This document shows, piece after piece, positions 36,403-43,563 of a DNA stretch of 64,000 nt. Position 1 is the first letter of the stretch. Each line of letters starts with the position of its first letter. This DNA is from Labilithrix luteola (GTDB lineage: Bacteria; Myxococcota_A; Polyangia; Polyangiales; Polyangiaceae), in contig NZ_CP012333.1 of the NCBI RefSeq assembly GCF_001263205.1, positions 1,984,001-2,048,000 on the forward strand, given 5' to 3'. The notes beneath the pieces were generated by a model. It saw only the letters and a list, made by a program, of their open reading frames with translations, had not been told where the DNA came from and did no database searches. Position numbers and translations under genes: made by a program.

Positions 36403-36816
36403 ATGAAGAAGACGTATCGCGGGAGCTGTCACTGCAAGGCCGTCACGTTCGAGGCTGACATCGACCTCGCGCAGGGCACCGGCAAGTGCAATTGCACCTT
36501 CTGCTGGAAGGACCGGATGTGGAATGCGGGCCACCTCAAGCCCGAGGACTTCCGCCTGCTCTCGGGCGAGGAAGTGCTCGGCGACTACGGCAAGTCAGGT
36601 GACTGGGGCGAGGGGCATCATCGCTTCTGCACCAAGTGCGGGATCACCACGCATGGGCATGGCCGGCTCGAGGTGATGGGCGGCGAATACGTCTCGGTTC
36701 GTCTCTCCGCGGTCGACGATCTCCCGGTCGAGGAGCTGATGGCTGCGCCGATCCAATACATGGATGGCCTCCACAACAATTGGCAAAGCCCGCCCACCGA
36801 AACGCGGCATCTGTAG
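36403..36816 (+). CDS. GFA/CENP-V family zinc-binding protein
   Basis: Encodes 137 residues from ATG 36403, chosen because GGAGAAG lies about 5 bases upstream; ATG 36391 is possible. Family cysteines: GSCHCKAVTFEAD near residue 7, CNCTFCWKDRMWN near 30, and RFCTKCGITTHGHG near 80. The third cluster has CxxC followed by His residues, giving a full zinc-binding set. It is a second member of the family found at 20666-21061, but the two are clearly diverged. It is divergent from operon B across the hexamer array. Confidence 0.85.
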   Translation: MKKTYRGSCHCKAVTFEADIDLAQGTGKCNCTFCWKDRMWNAGHLKPEDFRLLSGEEVLGDYGKSGDWGEGHHRFCTKCGITTHGHGRLEVMGGEYVSVRLSAVDDLPVEELMAAPIQYMDGLHNNWQSPPTETRHL

Positions 36817-36999
36817 ACGTCTCGTTCGCGCTCTTGTCGCTGCCGATCCAGCCTTCACGTGCTGGCGTACCGTATGCGGGCTGATACGAAGCCGGGCGGG
36901 CCAAAGGACGTGGGTTCGACGTCCGGAAGGGTTCCGTGCGGCGAGTCGCCTCTCGACGCCGCTCGGCTTCTGCACGACGCTGACATGGAGGCAAGACCG

Positions 37000-37596
37000 A
37001 TGCGCAGCGACATCATCCCTGGGGCACGCTTTCCCGACTACGAGCTTCCCGATCAGACAGGCAAGCATCGAAAACTCTCCGAGCTGCAAGGAAGGGATCC
37101 GATGGTGGTCGTCCTTTCGCGCGGGGGCTTCTGCCCAAAGGACCGCCGCCAGCACGAGGGCCTGCTCCTCCTGCATCGTGAGATGATCGTCGGCTATTGC
37201 CGAATGGTCACCATCAGTACGGACAACTTGCTCGCGACGAACGAATTCCGCGCGGGTGTCGGCGCGCACTGGCCCTTCCTGTCGGACCCTGGCCGCAAGG
37301 TGCAAAAGGATCTCGACATTGCCGAGTACACGGACACGACGCACGACCCGATGGTCCCGCACACGATCGTGCTCCTCCCCGAGCTCGTCGTGCACAAGGT
37401 CTACAACGGCTACTGGTTCTTCGGACGGCCCACGGTCGAAGAACTGCGCGCCGACCTGCGCGACGCGCTTCGGGCGTGCCGACCTGATTGGGATCTCTCC
37501 GACCCTGCCGTGCGTGAGGCCTGGGCACGCGGCGAGAAAGATCGCTTCTACCCCTACGGGGAGAGCTACGCGAAGGTCTTTGCCGACCAAGAGTGA
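37000..37596 (+). CDS. AhpC/TSA-family redoxin
   Basis: Encodes 198 residues. ATG 37000 is preferred, with GGAGG about 12 bases upstream; ATG 36985 and longer forms are possible. It has the thioredoxin-fold layout of AhpC/TSA proteins: IPGARFPDYELPDQTGKHRKL, then VVLSRGGFCPKDRRQHEGLL with one cysteine in the peroxidatic position, and VPHTIVLLPELVVHKVYNGY later. No resolving CxxC is present, so it would be a one-Cys type. The likely role is peroxide reduction or redox signalling in the cytoplasm. It is a single gene, convergent with the protease downstream. Confidence 0.75.
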   Translation: MRSDIIPGARFPDYELPDQTGKHRKLSELQGRDPMVVVLSRGGFCPKDRRQHEGLLLLHREMIVGYCRMVTISTDNLLATNEFRAGVGAHWPFLSDPGRKVQKDLDIAEYTDTTHDPMVPHTIVLLPELVVHKVYNGYWFFGRPTVEELRADLRDALRACRPDWDLSDPAVREAWARGEKDRFYPYGESYAKVFADQE

Positions 37597-37634
37597 CGCG
37601 TCTGGACGGCGATCGAAGCTGCGGGTCGAGAACG

Positions 37635-38549
37635 TCAGCGTGCCGCGCTCTTCGCGAGCGCCTCGTCGATGAACGGCAAGCTGGTCGCCACGGGTGCGTA
37701 ATAGGCGGGCGCGCCCGTCGAGCACGTCACGCCACTCGAGACTGGCCCGAGATTGCTGAGCACGCCGACGATCTGCCGGGTGTTGTCGATCCGCAAAGGG
37801 CCGCCGCTGTCACCGACGCAGTCGGCCCCCTCGTCGCTGTGCGCGCGGATGGTGCCGTTCGTGACGAGCGAAGCCGAGTTCACGTAGCCCGGGTCGGCGC
37901 ACATCGAGAGCGCCTTGCGAAAGCCGTTGTCGGTGTCGAGCACCGGCTCGTTGTAGGCGTAGTTCTCTTTCTTCGTGCCGTAGCCCGTGCTCACGTAGTT
38001 GCACTTGCCCTCGTGTGGAGTTCGCAAGGGAGTCGCGAGCGGCACGTTGCGGATCGGGGACTCGAGCACGAGATACGCCAGGTCGAACGCGTACGTGTGC
38101 TGCGCTCCGGTGACGTACGCGGGATGCATCACCGACTCCTTCACGGGAATCAGCACGTGCGGATCGCGCGGCACGCCCGTACCGAAGTGAGCGGTGTACT
38201 GTTTTTCCTTCGCCTGCTCGACGCAATGCGCGGCGGTCAGAACGATGTCCGGAGCGATGAGCGTCCCCGTGCAATAGGGGATGACGACGATCCAGTTTCC
38301 CTCGACCTGGAACCCGTGCGCCAGGTAGCCAATCGCCGGGACGTCCATCGTCTCCTTGCCACCGACGACGGCGTTCGCGGAGTTGTCGCTCGCCTCCTCC
38401 TCTTTGCCTGCACAGGCGACGGACGAACCGAGCGCAAGAACCGCCAGAGCAAGACGCACCGCACGGCCAAGCGGGTTCGTCGGGTCGAGGGAGCGGTGCG
38501 AGGGAGCCACAACGACGGCATGCCATCGCTCGCCTCCTCGTGCAATCAC
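37635..38549 (-). CDS. trypsin-like (S1) serine protease, secreted
   Basis: Encodes up to 304 residues from GTG 38549; GTG 38510 is an alternative and the start is not settled. A signal peptide precedes a lipobox-like LGSSVACAG. The catalytic triad is complete: His in VLTAAHC, Asp in FDLAYLVLES, and Ser in CVGDSGGPLRI. The mature start VVGGKETMDVPAIGYL resembles the activated N-terminus of trypsins, so the protein may be a zymogen. Cysteines around the active site could form the usual disulfides. It is likely secreted for protein degradation, as in predatory myxobacteria. Confidence 0.85.
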   Translation of the reverse strand: MIARGGERWHAVVVAPSHRSLDPTNPLGRAVRLALAVLALGSSVACAGKEEEASDNSANAVVGGKETMDVPAIGYLAHGFQVEGNWIVVIPYCTGTLIAPDIVLTAAHCVEQAKEKQYTAHFGTGVPRDPHVLIPVKESVMHPAYVTGAQHTYAFDLAYLVLESPIRNVPLATPLRTPHEGKCNYVSTGYGTKKENYAYNEPVLDTDNGFRKALSMCADPGYVNSASLVTNGTIRAHSDEGADCVGDSGGPLRIDNTRQIVGVLSNLGPVSSGVTCSTGAPAYYAPVATSLPFIDEALAKSAAR

Positions 38550-38655
38550 GCGTTCGAAGCTAGGGACGGATTCGGGGCCGCAGACCGATGAACCGAGCCG
38601 GCGCGAGGCACTCGAAGTGCCACGCGACGGATCACGGTGGCGACACGGACGATGC

Positions 38656-39339
38656 TCAACGACTATCCGTTGGGAGCAGCGTCCTCTCGTCGAGTTCGTC
38701 CCTCGAGTAGTCCTTGTTCAGGGCCTCGTTGGCCCGACGAATGCGCTCGGCGACGTCGTTCTTGCGCGATGCGAGGTAAGCCTGTCCGTGCACCTCGTCG
38801 GGCACGTAGGCTTTGCTCTCGGCGATCCACTCGTCCAGCTTCTTCCAGCTCGAGGCTCGAGGGGTGATGGCAAGCAAGTGTACGCGTGCCGAGAATGCGC
38901 CCATCTTGGGGCTAACCTCGACGAAGTAGACCTTGCCAGCGGCGAGAGTCGCACGCAGCGCACCCGTGTTCTCTGCCCAGCTGATGAACACGTGCTCGCC
39001 CGGCGGCACCTTCACGGCGAAATAGGACTCGGGCAAGCTGTCGCCGAGGAAGCGCCCCTGACCATCGAGGACGGTGGCTCGCTGACTGCCGGCGAACCCC
39101 GAAGGTCGGATGAAGACGACGGTGGCCATGTCGCCCGCGGCGGCGAGGGACGCAGGCCCGGCCGGCGAAGGTGTCATGTACTTGGACGTCGCGGAGCAGC
39201 CGCTGCCCGTAAGCAGGAGGACGAGCGCGAGCAAGAGTGTCAAGGCGAGTCGATCCCGACGAGGGGACGATTGCACGTTCGATCGACAAGACATCGAAGA
39301 AGACGAAATCGTGGCGCGGTCTGTGGATTGTCGAAGCAT
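38656..39339 (-). CDS. lipoprotein, DUF2846-like
   Basis: Encodes 227 residues from ATG 39339, preceded by GAGGAG; other in-frame ATGs at 39348 and 39357 are possible. The signal has a strong hydrophobic core and a lipobox (LLTGSGCSAT). The body reads ATVVFIRPSGFAGSQRATVL and AVKVPPGEHVFISWAENTG, then KVYFVEVSPKMGAFSARVHL, the pattern of DUF2846 proteins (a PEGA-like beta-sandwich). The C-terminal helix is charged. It precedes the protease on the same strand by 107 bases. The function of the family is not known. Confidence 0.65.
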   Translation of the reverse strand: MLRQSTDRATISSSSMSCRSNVQSSPRRDRLALTLLLALVLLLTGSGCSATSKYMTPSPAGPASLAAAGDMATVVFIRPSGFAGSQRATVLDGQGRFLGDSLPESYFAVKVPPGEHVFISWAENTGALRATLAAGKVYFVEVSPKMGAFSARVHLLAITPRASSWKKLDEWIAESKAYVPDEVHGQAYLASRKNDVAERIRRANEALNKDYSRDELDERTLLPTDSR

Positions 39340-39743
39340 GGCTCGCATTCTCCTCATTTGTGCCGACCGTAAAGAGGGGTCACCGGTCGCAACACCACGC
39401 TTCGGCCACCCCACGGAGAAGTTGCGCAAGAACTTCGTCGAGCCCGCACGTTGCATCGCCCCACTGCCTGCGCCCCCCCTGCGGCGCACGATACATCTTT
39501 CCGTCGTGGCGAGATGCAAAACGTCCGTCGCATCACGTGCGGGAGTCACACTTTCGGGACCGAAAGCGAGGAACATTCATGATGAACGCCTATCCCCCAG
39601 GCGGACGCATCGCCGATGCCCGTAGGGCGGGACTGCTCGTGGCGCGATGGGTATCGATTCCAATCCGCAAGGAAAGGGTCTCGATGACGCGACGCTGCTG
39701 CTCGGGAGCGTGCTCCTGTGCGTGAAAGCCTTGCCTTCGTCGC
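39340..39743. other. intergenic stretch of about 400 bases
   Basis: Lies between the 5' end of the DUF2846-like gene and the 3' end of the LamG gene, both minus strand. Short ORFs exist on both strands (for example a 46-residue frame from ATG 39647), but none has a ribosome-binding site and protein-like composition together. I see no repeat or clear hairpin. Confidence 0.4.
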
Positions 39744-40625
39744 TCACTCGGCGGCGTGGAAGTGGGCGCTCACTTGCTCCATGCTGAGCGCCTTGTCGTA
39801 GAAGGCGAGCTCGTCGAGATAGCCGATGTATCCACGGCCCCATTGAAACGGCACCTTGGGGTCCGTGGCGGACGGAGCCGGATTCTTGCCGATGCTGACC
39901 GCAGCTCCATTGACGTAGAGGACGAGTCGCGTTCCATCCATCGTCACCACGACGTGCACGAAGCGATCATCGGGGAGCTGGGTGTTCAAGCCGACAAAGT
40001 CGGTGACCCCGCCGTCCTGCCAACGCTCGAATTGAAGTCTCGACAGGGAGGAACTCCAGAAGAGGTCCGCGCCGTTCGCAGGTGCAGGCGCAGCATCGCT
40101 GAGCACGTACTTCGCAAACACGTTGTGGTAGGCGGTATCCGTCGAGGTTGGCCGCATCCAGATCTCGAGGGTGAAGGGCTTCAGACCGGACAGATCGAAG
40201 GCGCCGTCGTCGTTTTGCAAGAGCGCCCCGCCGATCATGCGCACGGCCGACCCGCCGTCGGTGACTCCCGGATTCGAGTACACGACGCCGCTCGCGTCGC
40301 CGCCGAGCTCGAGGGGATGACGCCCCATGGCGTCCGCGAAAAGGACACCACCCTTTTCATCGAGGTGCCAGTAAGAGACCGGACCGTCGGCTAGGACGAC
40401 TTGTTCGTAGGTCAACGGGCCGGAGTCCGCGTCTCCGTCGGTGCTCGAATCTTTGCGCTCGTCGATGACCGCGTCAGCGCTCGAATCGCCGGAGGTCATG
40501 GGTACCTCGGAGCCGTTGCTGCCACTGGCGAGGTCATCGGGCACCATCAAGGAGCAGCCGAGCGGCACACACATCGCCGCCACTAGAACGGTGATTACGG
40601 TTCTCCTGGAATAAGGCAATGCCAC
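39744..40625 (-). CDS. LamG-domain lipoprotein
   Basis: Encodes 293 residues. The signal peptide ends in MCVPLGCSLM (lipobox). An acidic Ser/Asp linker is followed from about residue 75 by a concanavalin-like LamG domain: DGPVSYWHLDEKGG, FDLSGLKPFTLEIWMRPTS, DDRFVHVVVTMDGTRLVLYV and GRGYIGYLDELAFYDKALS. These four segments are the hallmark of LamG sandwiches, which bind sugars or proteins at surfaces. The frame is intact and the length usual for one domain. No partner gene is adjacent. Confidence 0.82.
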   Translation of the reverse strand: MALPYSRRTVITVLVAAMCVPLGCSLMVPDDLASGSNGSEVPMTSGDSSADAVIDERKDSSTDGDADSGPLTYEQVVLADGPVSYWHLDEKGGVLFADAMGRHPLELGGDASGVVYSNPGVTDGGSAVRMIGGALLQNDDGAFDLSGLKPFTLEIWMRPTSTDTAYHNVFAKYVLSDAAPAPANGADLFWSSSLSRLQFERWQDGGVTDFVGLNTQLPDDRFVHVVVTMDGTRLVLYVNGAAVSIGKNPAPSATDPKVPFQWGRGYIGYLDELAFYDKALSMEQVSAHFHAAE

Positions 40626-40952
40626 GGTCGCATCCTAAGCGAGGCCTGGACGCGACGTCGACGAGGGACCCGCTGGTCGACCCCGCAATTAATCCACATT
40701 AATTCGTGGGCGGCGCGCCGATTGGCGTTTGCAATCCGGAGCGAGCAGCCGTTACGGAGCGATGGTCGTTCCGCTCGATCGCGAGCTCGTGGAGCTCCTG
40801 CTGCCGTCGCTGGCGCCAAACGCTCCGATGCGAGCCGGACGTCGGCCAGCTCGAGGCACCTCGTGCGGACGCGCGCAGGCACGGGCGTTGCTCGATCGCG
40901 CATGCATCGCGATCGTGCGGTTTCGGCGGTCGCGGGAAGGTCGAGGTTCGCC
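40626..40952. other. intergenic region between divergent genes
   Basis: About 330 bases separate the LamG gene (minus) and the small membrane protein (plus). The plus-strand frame stays open from 40722 into the next gene, but the extension is Arg/Ser-rich and looks untranslated. No hairpin or repeat was noticed. Confidence 0.4.
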
Positions 40953-41381
40953 GTGAAAGCGCTGGCTAGGATCGTCGGTATCGTCATTGCCGCCCTCGGG
41001 CTCCTCGGCCTGATTTCCCCGAGCTCGTACGTGCGGCTCGGCTGGTTCTGGGCGCAATCGCCTGGACTCTACATCGCCGCGGTACTTCAGCTCATCATGG
41101 GGCTCGTGCTCCTCCGCGCGGCACCGTCGTCACGAAGCCCCGTTGGGCTTGGTATCGTCGGAGCATTCGCGATCGGCGAAGCCGTTCTTGCGCCGCTCCT
41201 CGGATTCGGCAAGACGCAAGTCGTCGCGAAATGGTGGGCCGCGCTAACGCCAGGAGTCCTTCGCCTATGGGCCCTCGTCGGGCTCGCCATCGGCGTCCTC
41301 ATCGTGCTCGCGGTCGCGCCACGTCGCGATGAACGTGGCGGCGGACGTCACGTGATGAGACGCGCCGACGCCACGACGTGA
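40953..41381 (+). CDS. small multi-pass membrane protein
   Basis: Encodes 142 residues from GTG 40953, the last start that keeps the first helix; an upstream ATG at about 40902 is possible. Four hydrophobic helices are seen: ARIVGIVIAALGLLGLIS, YIAAVLQLIMGLVLLRAA, LGIVGAFAIGEAVLAPLLG and ALVGLAIGVLIVLAVAPR. Short polar loops connect them. The N-terminus and overall shape resemble small uncharacterised inner-membrane proteins. It converges with the LA_2272-type gene with about 107 bases between stops. I cannot assign a function. Confidence 0.6.
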   Translation: MKALARIVGIVIAALGLLGLISPSSYVRLGWFWAQSPGLYIAAVLQLIMGLVLLRAAPSSRSPVGLGIVGAFAIGEAVLAPLLGFGKTQVVAKWWAALTPGVLRLWALVGLAIGVLIVLAVAPRRDERGGGRHVMRRADATT

Positions 41382-41488
41382 CGCTTGCTCTACCGTAACG
41401 CTCCCCACTGGGCGTGCCCGGCCTCGGGGGAAATCGTTACCCGGTCAGCAGCCCCCGTGTGGCGATCCACGCGGTAGGGCACGCGACA

Positions 41489-43075
41489 TCAGAACTGTAT
41501 GCCGCCGAGGACTTCGGGACGTACGACGTCGTTTCCAATGTCGACGATGAGCGGAAACCGCGCGCCGCCTCCTGCGAACACGCGGAGATGCGGTGCGAAC
41601 GAGTAGCCCACCATGGCCTGAGGCGCGATCCAGAGGTTTCCATCCTTCGAATTCGAGTGTTCGCTCGGTCGCGGATGGAGGTTGGTGAGCGCTCCCTGGA
41701 TCTCGAGGTCGAGCCCGGCGACGAGCGGGATGTGTCCACCGAGCACGGCCGTCGTTCCGAAGTTGCGAAAGCCGGTCTCCTGCGAGCCGTAGTAGCCGCC
41801 GATGATCGTGTAGACGTATTTCGTCGAGAACTTCACGCCGACGTTCGTGTATTCGAGGTTCGAGAACCACACCATCGGATGGATTCCGTTGCGCGTGATG
41901 TTGATGACGCCGATCGGAACACCGTCGAACTCGTCGGCGATGTTGACCACGCCGATCTGGGTACCGCGCACCCTCCGAGCAACGTTCACCACGCCGAGCT
42001 GCATGCCGTCGACGTTCTCGGCGACGTTCACAGCGCCAGCGATCTGTACGCCGCTCATGTCGCCGCTCGCGAGGTTCAACGCGCCAGCGAGCTGTATGCC
42101 CGTTGCGCTGCCTTTCGCATAGTTGAACGCGCCAGCGAGCTGCAGGCCCTTCGCGCCGCCCGTCGCGAGGTTGACGGCACCGCCGACCTGAGCGCCCGTC
42201 ATACTGGTCTGCGCGAGGTTGAACGCGCCGGCAACCTGCACGCCCTTGACCCCGTCGAGCGAAAGGTTCGCGTAGCCGCCGACCGCCACGCCGGTGACGC
42301 GTCCCTGCGAAAGGGTACCGAAACCGGCGATCTGCGCGCCGTCGATCGTTCCGCCCGAGGCCGCACCGAAGCCGGCGAACTGCAGGCCGCTTACGCCTCG
42401 TGAGGCGGCGACGATTCCGCTGCCGAACTGCAGCCCGTCGATCTTTCCGACGCGGCCATAGAGGAGTGAGAAGTCGAATTTCGACGTTACGTTCGGATGC
42501 TCGAAGTTCGTCGCGAGCGGGTAGAGGAACGCGACGCTCAACGGCACCTCGCCCTCCGGCGGTTCTGCGGCTTGTGCGGCGGATGCCGGGGGCGGTGCGG
42601 GCGGTGTGGCAAGAGCGCCGACGATCTCGCCAGCTTCGTCGCGCGCAAGGTTCGCCGCGAGGAGAATCGCCTCGTGCTGGACCGCTGCATCGTCGCCTCG
42701 GGCCTTCACCGTGCGCTCGAGCGACCGACCATCGGCGTGGGTGGCCGTCACGGTCAGCTCACCACCGCGGTAGCGGATCCTGAGCGCCGCGCGCGACGGT
42801 GACGGCCCGCCAGGCCGGACAACGGATGCACCGAGGTCCGACGCGAGACGCGCCGCGAGCGCCCCGAACGACACCACGTCTGGAGCGTCCGACTCGACTT
42901 CGAGAGTGTAAGGAGGCGCTGTCGTCGCCGAGCCGGAAGGACGTGAATCCGGCGCGGGCGAAGGCTCTGCGTGCGCGATCTCAGACGCTGCAGCAAGCAC
43001 CAAAGCGCTGACGATTGCCGTGAGACTCCGAAGGCGACGAGCCGTCGTTACTCGCACGTTGCGAAGGTCGCTCAT
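41489..43075 (-). CDS. LA_2272-type surface-repeat outer membrane protein
   Basis: Encodes 528 residues with a signal peptide ending near SEIAHAEPS. Residues of about 50-150 are a periplasmic domain. From about 200 to 390 there are about ten tandem units of 17-20 residues of the form GxQxAGxxNxAxG (GVQVAGAFNLAQTSMTG, GAQVGGAVNLATGGAKG, GIQLAGALNLASGDMSG, GTQIGVVNIADEFDG), which would stack as a beta-solenoid. The last 110 residues (GYYGSQETGFRNFGTTAVLG to the end) look like barrel strands. This layout matches the LA_2272 family of surface proteins, of unknown function. The start could be confirmed by N-terminal peptides. Confidence 0.75.
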   Translation of the reverse strand: MSDLRNVRVTTARRLRSLTAIVSALVLAAASEIAHAEPSPAPDSRPSGSATTAPPYTLEVESDAPDVVSFGALAARLASDLGASVVRPGGPSPSRAALRIRYRGGELTVTATHADGRSLERTVKARGDDAAVQHEAILLAANLARDEAGEIVGALATPPAPPPASAAQAAEPPEGEVPLSVAFLYPLATNFEHPNVTSKFDFSLLYGRVGKIDGLQFGSGIVAASRGVSGLQFAGFGAASGGTIDGAQIAGFGTLSQGRVTGVAVGGYANLSLDGVKGVQVAGAFNLAQTSMTGAQVGGAVNLATGGAKGLQLAGAFNYAKGSATGIQLAGALNLASGDMSGVQIAGAVNVAENVDGMQLGVVNVARRVRGTQIGVVNIADEFDGVPIGVINITRNGIHPMVWFSNLEYTNVGVKFSTKYVYTIIGGYYGSQETGFRNFGTTAVLGGHIPLVAGLDLEIQGALTNLHPRPSEHSNSKDGNLWIAPQAMVGYSFAPHLRVFAGGGARFPLIVDIGNDVVRPEVLGGIQF

Positions 43076-43303
43076 GTCCCGCGATCTGCCACAGCCGCCG
43101 CATCTTCGATAGGGTCATCTACGTTGCGATTTTGCACGTCAGCGATGCATTCGTCGGCATAGCTCTTCCGTTTTCGGCGACGTCTCCAATGCCGTCGATC
43201 GTTCTGTATCTCGCGGAAGGTGCGTGCCCTTCTTCGATGAGCCGCTCGGAGCGCGCTCCCATACATCCAACATTCGAATGACGGGCTGACGTCGCGCCCG
43301 TCA
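43076..43303. other. leader region of the surface-repeat gene, with a hairpin
   Basis: This stretch is upstream of the minus-strand gene at 43075 and should hold its promoter. At 43277-43305 AATGACGGGC pairs with GCCCGTCATT around a nine-base loop containing GACGTC. It is inverted-repeat DNA that could be an operator or a transcript hairpin. No gene is supported. Confidence 0.5.
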
Positions 43304-43444
43304 TTGCCGACGAATGCGGCTGCGCGCGAACTCCGTACTTACGATTTCCTATGTGCCGAGCGATTGTGGGACGGCGGCGTGAACGACCTCCTTCTCACGA
43401 AGGACGGGACGCTCCGCACCACCTCCTACGGCGCTGTCGACTGA
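43304..43444 (+). CDS. possible short ORF or transcript 3' end
   Basis: A frame of 46 codons from TTG 43304 to the stop at 43442-43444 ends in DLLLTKDGTLRTTSYGAVD. It is open further upstream to about 43240 but has no ATG. The composition looks protein-like, and a 12-base-pair hairpin follows 9 bases after the stop, as a plus-strand terminator would. There is no clear ribosome-binding site. It could be a gene remnant, a small protein or part of a small RNA. I do not recognise the sequence. Confidence 0.3.
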   Translation: MPTNAAARELRTYDFLCAERLWDGGVNDLLLTKDGTLRTTSYGAVD

Positions 43445-43453
43445 CGCTCTGCC

Positions 43454-43488
43454 AGCAAGCGCCCGACCTCAATAGCCGGGCGCTTGCT
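43454..43488 (+). terminator. hairpin, plus-strand terminator candidate
   Basis: AGCAAGCGCCCG (43454-43465) pairs perfectly with CGGGCGCTTGCT (43477-43488) around an 11-base loop. Few T residues follow (TCTTGCG). The next minus-strand gene has its own hairpin at 43526-43557, so this one probably ends a plus-strand transcript. Confidence 0.6.
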
Positions 43489-43525
43489 TCTTGCGACGCG
43501 CGAAGACGCGTCATCCCAGTCCGCT

Positions 43526-43557
43526 GACGGCACGACGACGCGGATCGTCGTGCCGTC
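43526..43557 (-). terminator. hairpin downstream of the 855-residue lipoprotein gene
   Basis: GACGGCACGACGA (43526-43538) pairs with TCGTCGTGCCGTC (43545-43557) around a six-base loop: 13 perfect base pairs. It lies six bases beyond the stop at 43564, read on the minus strand. No T tract follows. Confidence 0.7.
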
Positions 43558-43563
43558 CGCTCA

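Noticed and set aside
39586..39725. Short plus-strand ORFs at ATG 39582 and ATG 39647
   Set aside because: No convincing ribosome-binding site; a cluster of cysteines and arginines at the end suggests non-coding sequence.
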